A stretch of DNA of 64,000 nucleotides from Arenicellales bacterium (GTDB taxonomy: Bacteria; Pseudomonadota; Gammaproteobacteria; Arenicellales; UBA868). The DNA lies in NCBI GenBank assembly GCA_030754035.1, contig JASMBC010000002.1:95171-159170 (forward strand). The letters are read 5' to 3'. Position numbers and translations under genes: made by a program. Positions 48,131 through 56,519 of this stretch are shown here, in pieces (the stretch's first letter is position 1; each line of letters opens with the position of its first letter). A model generated the notes under the pieces. That model searched no databases, was not told the DNA's origin, and saw only the letters and a program-made list of their open reading frames with translations.

Positions 48131-49978
48131 ATGAGTTGGACAGGAAAAATACTGAGAGTAGACCTCGCTAAGGGCGCCTGCACTACCGAGGCTACCAACA
48201 TGGAATGGGCGCACGACTATATGGGCCAACGAGGTCTCGCGACCAAGTATCTGGTCGAGGAGACCGACCCCACGGTCGATCCGCTGTCACCAGATAACAA
48301 AATGATTTTCGCCACGGGGCCCTTGACCGGCACTATCGCGCCGACCTCAGGACGTTGGTCCGTGGTATGCAAGGGCCCTCTGACAGGTGCTATTGCCTGC
48401 TCTAACTCAGGCGGGTTTTTCGGTGCCGAACTGAAAAATGCTGGCTGGGATATGGTGATTTTTGAAGGCAAGTCTGCCTCTCCAGTGTATCTGGATATCA
48501 CCAATGATCAGGCTGAACTCAAAGATGCATCGGACCTTTGGGGCAAGTCCGTGTGGGAGACCGAAACCGCACTGCGCGAGCGTCGTGGTGATCCCGATGT
48601 GCGAGTGGCTTCTATCGGCCTGGCCGGCGAAAATGGGGCTCTGTACGCAGCTGTGGTTAATGATATGGACCGCGCCGCAGGCCGGTCGGGCGTCGGTGCA
48701 GTCATGGGTTCGAAGAATCTGAAGGCTGTCGTGGTGCGCGGCACGGTCGGTGTCACCGTCAATGATCCGATGGCTCTAATGAAAACCTCCAATGCCGCCA
48801 AGGAGGCCCTGGCCGAGAACGCCGTGACAGGCACTGGACTGCCTACTCACGGCACCCAGGTACTGATGAATGTGATCAACGAGATCGGTGCCCTGCCCAC
48901 TCGCAACGGCCATGATGTGCAGTTCGATGGCGCTAACGATATCAGTGCCGAGGCAATGGCTGAGGTGCGTGAGAGTGATGGCGAGGCTAATCTGGTGTCA
49001 AACCATGCCTGTTTCGGCTGTCCGATCTCCTGCGCACGGCGCTCCAAGATCGACCCGACGCATTTCACGGTCAAAGATAAGCCCCAATACCAGATTGTCA
49101 GCGGCGGCCTGGAGTATGAAGCAGCCTGGGCGCTGGGAGCGGCCAACGGTGTCAATGATCTCGAAGCGCTGACTTATGCGAACTTTGTCTGCAATGAGCA
49201 AGGCCTGGATCCGATCTCCTTGGGCGCGACCATCGGTGCAGCCATGGATCTGTACAGTGCCGGAGCGATCAGCCAGGAAGACACTGGTGGGGTGGCGCTG
49301 GAATTCGGTAACACTGAGGCTTTTGTTGCCATGGTGGAAGCGACTGCCTGTGGCGAGGGTTTTGGTAAGGAACTTGGCCAGGGATCACGCCGCCTCTGTG
49401 AGAAGTACGGTCATCCTGAGTTCTCAATGACGGTTAAGAGCCAGGAATTCCCGGCTTATGATCCGCGCGGTATTCAGGGCATGGGCCTGACTTATGCGAC
49501 CTCCAATCGGGGCGCCTGTCACCTGCGCAGCTATACCGTGGCTTCCGAGGTGCTCGGTATTCCGGAGAAAACTGATCCGCTGGTTACAGAAGGCAAGGCC
49601 GGTTTGGTTAAAGCCTTTCAGGATGCCACAGCTGCAGTTGATTCCAGCGGCACCTGTATCTTCACCACCTTCGCCTTAAGTGGCGAGGACATCGCACCGA
49701 TGGTTGACGCCGCCTGTGAAGGTGATTGGAGTGTCGAGCGATTTGTTGAGGTTGGCGAACGTATCTGGAACATGGAGCGCCAGTACAATATCGCAGCAGG
49801 CTTTACCGGAGCCGATGACACTTTGCCCGAGCGCTTACTCAAAGACGCCGCCAAGAGTGGTCCAGCTGAGGGTAGTGTCAATCGCCTGGACGAGATGTTG
49901 CCCGAGTATTACGAACAGCGCGGTTGGGATACTGACGGCGTACCGACGGCGGAGACCCTGGGACGTCTCGGCCTCTGA
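48131..49978 (+). CDS. Aldehyde:ferredoxin oxidoreductase (tungsten/molybdopterin enzyme)
   Basis: MSWTGKILRVDLAKG, GPLTGTIAPTSGRWSVVCKGPLTG, DRAAGRSGVGAVMGSKNLKAVVVRG, HACFGCPISCARR: AOR-family signatures; 615 aa. Confidence 0.92.
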   Translation: MSWTGKILRVDLAKGACTTEATNMEWAHDYMGQRGLATKYLVEETDPTVDPLSPDNKMIFATGPLTGTIAPTSGRWSVVCKGPLTGAIACSNSGGFFGAELKNAGWDMVIFEGKSASPVYLDITNDQAELKDASDLWGKSVWETETALRERRGDPDVRVASIGLAGENGALYAAVVNDMDRAAGRSGVGAVMGSKNLKAVVVRGTVGVTVNDPMALMKTSNAAKEALAENAVTGTGLPTHGTQVLMNVINEIGALPTRNGHDVQFDGANDISAEAMAEVRESDGEANLVSNHACFGCPISCARRSKIDPTHFTVKDKPQYQIVSGGLEYEAAWALGAANGVNDLEALTYANFVCNEQGLDPISLGATIGAAMDLYSAGAISQEDTGGVALEFGNTEAFVAMVEATACGEGFGKELGQGSRRLCEKYGHPEFSMTVKSQEFPAYDPRGIQGMGLTYATSNRGACHLRSYTVASEVLGIPEKTDPLVTEGKAGLVKAFQDATAAVDSSGTCIFTTFALSGEDIAPMVDAACEGDWSVERFVEVGERIWNMERQYNIAAGFTGADDTLPERLLKDAAKSGPAEGSVNRLDEMLPEYYEQRGWDTDGVPTAETLGRLGL

Positions 49979-49999
49979 TTCGCTTTAGAGTTGGTGTAA

Positions 50000-50033
50000 A
50001 ACCCCCGGTGGCGCTTTAGTGCCACCGGGGGTT
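50000..50033 (+). terminator. Perfect GC-rich hairpin between AOR gene and FAD-subunit gene
   Basis: AACCCCCGGTGGC-(8 nt)-GCCACCGGGGGTT, 13-bp perfect stem 21 nt after the AOR stop codon. Confidence 0.75.
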
Positions 50034-50061
50034 CATTTTCACTGGCAAGAGATAGACGCCA

Positions 50062-51318
50062 ATGCATTACCTGATTGCTGGGGCAGGCCCCGCTGCTATC
50101 GCAGCCGCTGAACGCCTGCGCAAGTTGGATAGCGATGGCGAGATCACGCTGATCGGTGCACAACCACAGCCGCCGTACTCGCGTATGGCGATCCCCTATT
50201 TTCTGACCGGCAAGGTTGGCGAGGATGGGACTTATCTGCGTCGCTCATCAGACCACTACAAAGACCAACGCATTGAACTTGTCCGCGGTGAAGTGGTTTG
50301 CGTAGATGCCAGTGCACACCAGGTAACCTTGGCAGATGGGCAGCAGTTCAACTATGACAAGTTGTTGCTGGCGACAGGGGCCGAGCCGATCATCCCACCA
50401 GTGCCCGGTATGGATGATCCCCGGGTGCAGCAGTGTTGGCACCTGGAAGATGCAAAGAAAATTATAGAACTGGCCAAGCCTGGGGCTCGAGCAGTGCAGG
50501 TCGGCGCCGGGTTTATCGGTTGTATCATTCTTGAGTCCTGGGTGTTGCGGGAAGTTGATCTCACTGTGGTTGAGATGGGCCCGCGCATGGTGCCACGCAT
50601 GCTTGGTGACAAGGCAGGTTCGCTGCTGCGATCCTGGTGTGAGTCCAAGGGCGTTACGGTCCACACCAGCGTCCGGGTTAAAGCCATCGAATCTTCGACC
50701 CAAGAGCTTCAGGTGATTCTCGATAACGGAGAAACTTGCCTGGCGGACGTCGTCATCGTCTCTACCGGGGTGAAACCACGGGTGGCATATCTCGCTGGGT
50801 CTGATATCACCATAGACCAGGGTATTGTCGTAGATGAGCACATGCAGACCAGCGCGCCGGATGTATATGCGGCAGGCGATTGCGCTCAGGGGCTTGATTT
50901 TTCGACGGGCCAAACAGCGGTGCACGCTGTGCAGCCAACCGCGACCGAGCATGGCCGGGTAGCCGCTGCCAATATGGCGGGCGAAAACAATTCACCCTAC
51001 AAAGGCAGCTTAAACATGAATGTGCTTGATACCCTCGGACTGGTTACGTGTTCTTTTGGCGCATGGGAGGGCGTTGAAGGGGGTGATTCTGCAGAGATGT
51101 ACAACCCCGATAATTACCAATACATCAATTTACAATTCAAGGATGACGTATTGGTCGGCGCAAACTCGGTTGGTTATCATAGTCATCTGGGTGTTCTACG
51201 GGGTCTGATAGAAACCCAGATACCATTAGGTTCGTGGAAAGCGCGGCTGCAAGCAAATCCGATTTCGCTGGCTGACGCCTACGTTGGCGTTAATCAGGCG
51301 GCATTGCAGAAAAGGTGA
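50062..51318 (+). CDS. FAD/NAD(P)-dependent pyridine nucleotide-disulfide oxidoreductase (AorC-like)
   Basis: YLIAGAGPAAIAAAERLRKLD, LLLATGAEPIIPPVPG, APDVYAAGDCAQG. Confidence 0.87.
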   Translation: MHYLIAGAGPAAIAAAERLRKLDSDGEITLIGAQPQPPYSRMAIPYFLTGKVGEDGTYLRRSSDHYKDQRIELVRGEVVCVDASAHQVTLADGQQFNYDKLLLATGAEPIIPPVPGMDDPRVQQCWHLEDAKKIIELAKPGARAVQVGAGFIGCIILESWVLREVDLTVVEMGPRMVPRMLGDKAGSLLRSWCESKGVTVHTSVRVKAIESSTQELQVILDNGETCLADVVIVSTGVKPRVAYLAGSDITIDQGIVVDEHMQTSAPDVYAAGDCAQGLDFSTGQTAVHAVQPTATEHGRVAAANMAGENNSPYKGSLNMNVLDTLGLVTCSFGAWEGVEGGDSAEMYNPDNYQYINLQFKDDVLVGANSVGYHSHLGVLRGLIETQIPLGSWKARLQANPISLADAYVGVNQAALQKR

Positions 51319-51327
51319 TAGGTAGAC

Positions 51328-51600
51328 GTGAGCGCGGACCATCACAATATGAAGATTACCTTTAAGCTTTTTGCCGGGCTGAGCGCCTACTTGCCTTCAG
51401 ATGCCACGCGCAATAGTACTGAGATAGATGTTCAGTTGGGCGAGACGGTCCATCAGGTGATCGACCGTTTTAACGTGCCCCGAGAAGAAGCGCACCTGGT
51501 TATGATCAACGGTATTTATGTATCACCAGAACAGCGCGACCTGAGCGAGATCAGGGCGGGTGATACGCTGGCGATATGGCCACCCATTGCCGGCGGCTGA
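51328..51600 (+). CDS. MoaD/ThiS-family sulfur carrier protein
   Basis: Ubiquitin-like ~90 aa ending in WPPIAGG (C-terminal Gly-Gly). Confidence 0.85.
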   Translation: MSADHHNMKITFKLFAGLSAYLPSDATRNSTEIDVQLGETVHQVIDRFNVPREEAHLVMINGIYVSPEQRDLSEIRAGDTLAIWPPIAGG

Positions 51601-51609
51601 TATTAGTTA

Positions 51610-51924
51610 TTGGATCGTCGTTGCCCGCCGTTTGACCTTATTATGGAAATGCATCGTGAAATGGGATTGAGTTATACAGTATTCTTTCGCTCCCTTGCGC
51701 AACTCCCGCAGGGTTGGGTTCGCGAAACCCGCAATGACGGCGCTACACTATCTTATGCGAGCGGTAATATTGAAATCAGCCTGGGTCCAGAATGTGAGCG
51801 GCGTATCGGCTTGCTTCGCCTGCCATATACTCCAGCCATCTTCAAGTATCATGGCCTATCTCAAGATGAGCGCGATGAATTCCAAACCCGGTTTGATCTG
51901 ACTTTTCAGCGTGGCGGGGGTTAG
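51610..51924 (+). CDS. Uncharacterized small protein in AOR/MoaA operon
   Basis: 104-aa ORF filling the gap between moaD-like and moaA genes on the same strand; C-terminus FQRGGG. TTG start in the ORF track; ATG at 51643 is an alternative. Confidence 0.65.
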   Translation: MDRRCPPFDLIMEMHREMGLSYTVFFRSLAQLPQGWVRETRNDGATLSYASGNIEISLGPECERRIGLLRLPYTPAIFKYHGLSQDERDEFQTRFDLTFQRGGG

Positions 51925-51937
51925 GTAGATCCCAAAC

Positions 51938-52975
51938 GTGAAGATTGACACTACTCATAACGTAAGCGACACACTGGGCCGTCCGATCCGAGATCTTCGG
52001 ATTTCAGTGACAGATCGATGCAATTTCCGTTGCATCTATTGCATGCCCCGTGAAGTCTTTGGCCCAGGTTATGCCTTTGTGCCACGCGATGAACTCCTGA
52101 CCCTTGAAGAAATTGCCCGTATTGCACAGGTGTTCGCGATGGCGGGGATGCGAAAAGTCCGCATCACGGGAGGCGAGCCGATGATCCGGCGCAATCTTGA
52201 GCATCTGATTGAGATGTTGGATGCGATTGACGGCGTAGAAGACATCAGTATGACCACCAATGGCTCGATGTTAACTCTAGGCAGGGCGCAGGATCTTAAG
52301 CGTATGGGGCTCAAGCGCCTGACGGTTAGCCTGGATGCGCTTGATGATGAAACTTTCAAGCGCATCAACGACGTGGACTACCCGGTATCTCGCGTGCTTG
52401 ACGGTATCGAGAATGCCCGCGCTGCCGGTTTCACGGGCATCAAGATTAACGCGGTTGCGCGCCGGGGATTCAATGAGCACGCCGTATTGCCACTGGCCGA
52501 ACATTTCCGAGGTACGGACTGTATCGTTCGCTTCATTGAGTTCATGGATGTGGGTGAAACCAACGGCTGGAATATGAAAGATGTCATACCTGCGCGTGAA
52601 CTGGTCCGCCAGATTGATGCCAGTTACGCGCTGGAGCCTGTGTCGCCCAATTACCGTGGCGAGGTAGCTAAGCGCTGGCGTTACCGTGATAGTGAAGGTG
52701 AGATTGGATTTATCACTTCGGTGACAGAATCATTTTGTGGTGAGTGCTCACGGGCCCGGTTGTCGGCGGTCGGAAAGATCTACACATGCCTGTTTGGCAC
52801 TGAGGGGCATGATATTAGAGAACCGTTGCGCGCCGGAGCCAGCGACGCTCAACTACTACGCCGCTTAAGCGAGATCTGGCAGCCGCGGACGGATCGTTAT
52901 TCAGAGTTACGCAGCCAGTTTATGGTTGACTCAGCCGCACGGCCGAAGGTTGAAATGTCACACATCGGCGGCTAA
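51938..52975 (+). CDS. moaA: GTP 3',8-cyclase (radical SAM)
   Basis: LGRPIRDLRISVTDRCNFRCIYCMP radical-SAM motif, ITGGEPMIRR, FCGECSRARLSAVGKIYTCLF second cluster. Confidence 0.94.
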   Translation: MKIDTTHNVSDTLGRPIRDLRISVTDRCNFRCIYCMPREVFGPGYAFVPRDELLTLEEIARIAQVFAMAGMRKVRITGGEPMIRRNLEHLIEMLDAIDGVEDISMTTNGSMLTLGRAQDLKRMGLKRLTVSLDALDDETFKRINDVDYPVSRVLDGIENARAAGFTGIKINAVARRGFNEHAVLPLAEHFRGTDCIVRFIEFMDVGETNGWNMKDVIPARELVRQIDASYALEPVSPNYRGEVAKRWRYRDSEGEIGFITSVTESFCGECSRARLSAVGKIYTCLFGTEGHDIREPLRAGASDAQLLRRLSEIWQPRTDRYSELRSQFMVDSAARPKVEMSHIGG

Positions 52976-52987
52976 TACCGGCGGTTC

Positions 52988-53743
52988 TCAGTACGTTGGG
53001 CGCTGTGTGCAGGCGAGGCAATCAGGGTTTCGTGGCAGGTTGATCGTCTGCCATTCCATAGCAATCCCATCAAACACCATGACCCGGCCGCTGAGGCCTT
53101 TGCCGGTCTCAAGCAGCACGTTCAGTGTTTCCAGAGCCTGAAGTGTGCCGATAACTCCAACGATCGGTGCAATGACACCTTCCATTGCACAAGTGGCAGC
53201 TTCAATCCCGGTATCGGGGTAGAGGCAGCGGTAGCAGGGGCTTTTCGGGTCGCGTGGATGAAATGTGGCCACTTGGCCTTCCCAGCGAATAGCGGCGCCT
53301 GAGACCAGGGGTGTGCCTGTTGCCAGGCTGGCGTTGTTGAGTTCAAAACGTGAGGGGAAGTTGTCGGTGCAATCAACGACCACATCGGCGCCGCGCACCC
53401 GCTCTAAAAGCTCTCCCCCATCCAACTCATAGTCCAGAGCCTCAACCATGCAGCCTGGGTTAAGTTGTTCGATTGCATCCCGTGCCGACTCGGCCTTTAG
53501 TTCGCCAATCATCTCCTGTCTGTGGATGACTTGGCGCTGCAGGTTAGATTCATCAACCCGGTCGAAATCAGTGATTGTTAACCGTCCAATACCCGCACTG
53601 GCAAGGTACAAGGCGACTGGTGAGCCCAGTCCACCCATGCCTATGATCAGTGCCTGAGCGTCCAGTAGCCGCTGTTGCCCATCGTTGCCGACCTGAGGTA
53701 ATTTTATCTGCCGGCTGTAACGTTCCTGTTCTTGGGGATTCAT
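52988..53743 (-). CDS. moeB: E1-like adenylyltransferase MoeB/ThiF/HesA family
   Basis: RYSRQIKLPQVGNDGQQRLLDAQALIIGMGGLGSPVALYLASAGIG; CYRC...CLAC zinc cysteines; convergent with moaA. Confidence 0.9.
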   Translation of the reverse strand: MNPQEQERYSRQIKLPQVGNDGQQRLLDAQALIIGMGGLGSPVALYLASAGIGRLTITDFDRVDESNLQRQVIHRQEMIGELKAESARDAIEQLNPGCMVEALDYELDGGELLERVRGADVVVDCTDNFPSRFELNNASLATGTPLVSGAAIRWEGQVATFHPRDPKSPCYRCLYPDTGIEAATCAMEGVIAPIVGVIGTLQALETLNVLLETGKGLSGRVMVFDGIAMEWQTINLPRNPDCLACTQRPTY

Positions 53744-53845
53744 GGTTGTCACCAGGGTCCAGCCCTGCATCGAGCCTGGGCGGCTCAAATACCGTATCGG
53801 GGCCGTAGTGGCGCAATTATACTGCCACAGCGGTCTGTCTCAGAA

Positions 53846-54307
53846 TCAAAAAGTGGTCTCGAATACCCGGTAAGCTGTTTGTGACATACCAAGATTCTGA
53901 TACACAGCCTGGGCAGTGTGGTTATCTTTTTCCACGTACAACCTGATACCGCGTGTATCAGGAGTCTGTTGTGCGAGTTCATTCACATGCTGATACAGGG
54001 CGCGGAATACGCCTTGGCTGCGCCGTTGTGGCAGGACATAAACACTTTGAATCCACCATAACCTACCATTGCGCCAGTCGCTCCATTCGTAGGTGATCAG
54101 TAGTGCGCCAACAACTTCTCCGGCCAGGTGGGCGACAAGATAGAAGCCATGAGCGCTCTCTTCAAGAACCCCGTGGACTCCAGCCAGTACGGTCGGTAAG
54201 TCTAGCTTAAGGTCCTCGGTCTCACGAGCCATGGCGATGTTAAACTGCGCCAGAATTTGAGCATCGTTTGTTATCGCTTTATTGACAATCAGTTCGGTAG
54301 GTAGCAT
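53846..54307 (-). CDS. GNAT-family N-acetyltransferase
   Basis: WWIQSVYVLPQRRSQGVFRALYQHVNELA, RLYVEKDNHTAQAVYQNLGM. Confidence 0.83.
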   Translation of the reverse strand: MLPTELIVNKAITNDAQILAQFNIAMARETEDLKLDLPTVLAGVHGVLEESAHGFYLVAHLAGEVVGALLITYEWSDWRNGRLWWIQSVYVLPQRRSQGVFRALYQHVNELAQQTPDTRGIRLYVEKDNHTAQAVYQNLGMSQTAYRVFETTF

Positions 54308-54369
54308 CAGGGTAGTTTCCTTATTTCAATGATGATTGGCGGGGCCAGTTTTCCACGGGAGGTTTTTAG

Positions 54370-55266
54370 ATGTCGCAAAATTCGGACAAGGAAAGGTTCA
54401 ATAGCGTGGCCTTCATTGGTTTAGGGGTAATGGGTTACCCCATGGCGGGGCATCTCGCACGTTGTGGCTACGAGGTAACTGTATTTAACCGCACCAGCCA
54501 AAAAGTGCAAGATTGGGTGGCCCAGCATGGCGGAAAGACCGCCGCCACCCCGGCACAAGCTGCCGCTGGTGCCCAGTTGGTTTTCGCCTGCGTGGGAAAT
54601 GATGATGATGTTCGTTCAATCAGTACCGGACCCGACGGCGCATTCTCGACTATGGAGGCGGGTAGTATTTTTGTTGATCACACCACGGCGTCTGCCCAAT
54701 TGGCCCGGGAGTTGGCCGAAGCTGGCCGTACCCGGGGCTTTGATTTTCTGGATGCTCCGGTATCGGGCGGCCAGGCCGGGGCCGAGAATGGGGCGCTCAC
54801 GGTAATGGTTGGCGGCGATTCAGAGATATTCGAACGTGCCCGGCCAGTCATCGACAGCTATGCTCGTGCTGTGGGGTTGATGGGTCCGGCAGGTAGCGGC
54901 CAGTTGACCAAAATGGTGAATCAGATCTGCATAGCGGGCTTGGTGCAGGGCCTGTCGGAAGGCCTGGATTTTGCCCGACGCTGTGAACTGGATGTTGAGC
55001 AGGTTCTGGATGTGATCTCCAAAGGGGCGGCCCAGTCATGGCAGATGGAGAACCGAGGCGCGACCATGAACCGTAATGAATTCGATTTTGGTTTTGCGGT
55101 CGACTGGATGCGCAAGGATCTCGGTTTATGTCTTGGTGAGGCGCGCCGTGCAGGTGCTCGGCTGCCGGTTACCGCACTGGTCGATCAATTCTATGCACAG
55201 TTGCAGGCGCGTGGGAGCGGGCGTTGGGATACCTCGAGCCTGATTTCTTTACTGAGTGACCGTTGA
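54370..55266 (+). CDS. 3-hydroxyisobutyrate dehydrogenase-family NAD(P)-dependent oxidoreductase
   Basis: VAFIGLGVMGYPMAGHLARCGYEVTVFNR, FLDAPVSGGQAGAENGALTVMVGG, GSGQLTKMVNQ. Confidence 0.9.
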   Translation: MSQNSDKERFNSVAFIGLGVMGYPMAGHLARCGYEVTVFNRTSQKVQDWVAQHGGKTAATPAQAAAGAQLVFACVGNDDDVRSISTGPDGAFSTMEAGSIFVDHTTASAQLARELAEAGRTRGFDFLDAPVSGGQAGAENGALTVMVGGDSEIFERARPVIDSYARAVGLMGPAGSGQLTKMVNQICIAGLVQGLSEGLDFARRCELDVEQVLDVISKGAAQSWQMENRGATMNRNEFDFGFAVDWMRKDLGLCLGEARRAGARLPVTALVDQFYAQLQARGSGRWDTSSLISLLSDR

Positions 55267-55284
55267 TTCAACGGAAGAAATAGC

Positions 55285-55854
55285 ATGCCGCTGATTGAAC
55301 GCGCCAACAGCGTTTTGGTGGTTGTGGATGTGCAGGATAGTTTCCTCTCGAAATTGGCACTGCACGAGCGTGAGCCGCTAGTGGCGCGTATTGCCTGGAT
55401 CATGCAAGTTGCCATAGCCCTTGAAATTCCCATAGTCGCAACCGCAGAGGACGTATCCGACACCGTCGAATTATTGCCATTGCTCAAAAACCTTCTGCCG
55501 CCCGGCCAGAGTGTTTTCAACAAGATGGTTTTCAGTCTGTATGGACAGCACGATATCCGTGAAGCGATAGAGGCCTTAGGCAAAACTGACGTAGTGCTTG
55601 TGGGCCAGGAGACTGATGTGTGCATTGCCCAATCCGCCATAGACCTACGGGATGCCGGCTACCAGGTCTGGGTTGCCGATGATGCGACTGCCTCGCCCTG
55701 GCCGCATCATGACGCCGGGCTGAGACGGATGGAGAATGGCGGCGTCGTTATCAGTAATATCAAGGGCATCTATTACGAATGGGTCCGCGATGTGCCGACC
55801 GCGATCGCAATAGACAAGGCTGTCACTTCTGCGCCGCCGGATCTAACACTGTAA
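55285..55854 (+). CDS. Isochorismatase-family cysteine hydrolase
   Basis: VLVVVDVQDSFLSKLA, DVVLVGQETDVCIAQSAIDLRDAGYQVWV catalytic Cys. Confidence 0.87.
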   Translation: MPLIERANSVLVVVDVQDSFLSKLALHEREPLVARIAWIMQVAIALEIPIVATAEDVSDTVELLPLLKNLLPPGQSVFNKMVFSLYGQHDIREAIEALGKTDVVLVGQETDVCIAQSAIDLRDAGYQVWVADDATASPWPHHDAGLRRMENGGVVISNIKGIYYEWVRDVPTAIAIDKAVTSAPPDLTL

Positions 55855-55865
55855 ACGACATCGTA

Positions 55866-55898
55866 GTGGCTCAGTCGTGGCTCAGTCGTGGCTTAGTC
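55866..55898. repeat. Three tandem 11-bp units at the convergent gene end
   Basis: GTGGCTCAGTC | GTGGCTCAGTC | GTGGCTTAGTC, the third containing the stop codon of the minus-strand NUDIX gene. Confidence 0.85.
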
Positions 55899-56516
55899 GT
55901 GCCGCAGCCAGTCATTCGTCACACGTTGATGGTTCAGGGTCAGCCACTGCAATGCAATCAGCGTCATACTGTTGCTGATCTGGCCGGTATCGAGTAACGC
56001 CAAGGCCTCGGTTAACGGCCAGACCCGGGCAAGAATGTCCTCGCCTTCGTCAGCCAGGCCGTGAATGCCGCCGAGTGCTGTACTGTCGACACGGCCACAA
56101 AAAAGATCGACCATCTCTGAGCAGGCCCCGGGCGAGGAAAAGTAGCGGGCAATCAGCTCCAGTTCCACCAGCTTGCACCCAGCTTCCTCAAGCGCCTCAC
56201 GACGTACCATCTCGCCAGCGCTTTCACCATCCTCGATCACTCCAGCAACGCACTCCAACAGCCACGGGGTTGGCCACCCGCTAGCCCAGGCTCCCACCCG
56301 GAACTGCTCCACCAGCACCACCTCCTGGCGTACCGGATCAAAAGGCAGGACGGCGGCAACCCCACCCCGGTCCATAACTTCGCGTGTCAGGGTATCGGTC
56401 CAGCCACCGGCGTATTTCTCGTGACGAAGAGCGTACCGGAGAACTTTCAGGTACCCTTGACTGATCGACTCTTTTGCGTCAGTGCGAACTCGGGTCGGCT
56501 GATGCGCTTGGACCAT
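55893..56516 (-). CDS. NUDIX hydrolase (ADP-ribose pyrophosphatase-like)
   Basis: ECVAGVIEDGESAGEMVRREALEEAGCKLVELE Nudix box. Confidence 0.9.
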   Translation of the reverse strand: MVQAHQPTRVRTDAKESISQGYLKVLRYALRHEKYAGGWTDTLTREVMDRGGVAAVLPFDPVRQEVVLVEQFRVGAWASGWPTPWLLECVAGVIEDGESAGEMVRREALEEAGCKLVELELIARYFSSPGACSEMVDLFCGRVDSTALGGIHGLADEGEDILARVWPLTEALALLDTGQISNSMTLIALQWLTLNHQRVTNDWLRHD

Positions 56517-56519
56517 GGC

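Noticed and set aside
50248-50952. 234-aa minus-strand ORF
   Set aside because: Antisense to the FAD-dependent oxidoreductase in the AOR cluster; no motifs.
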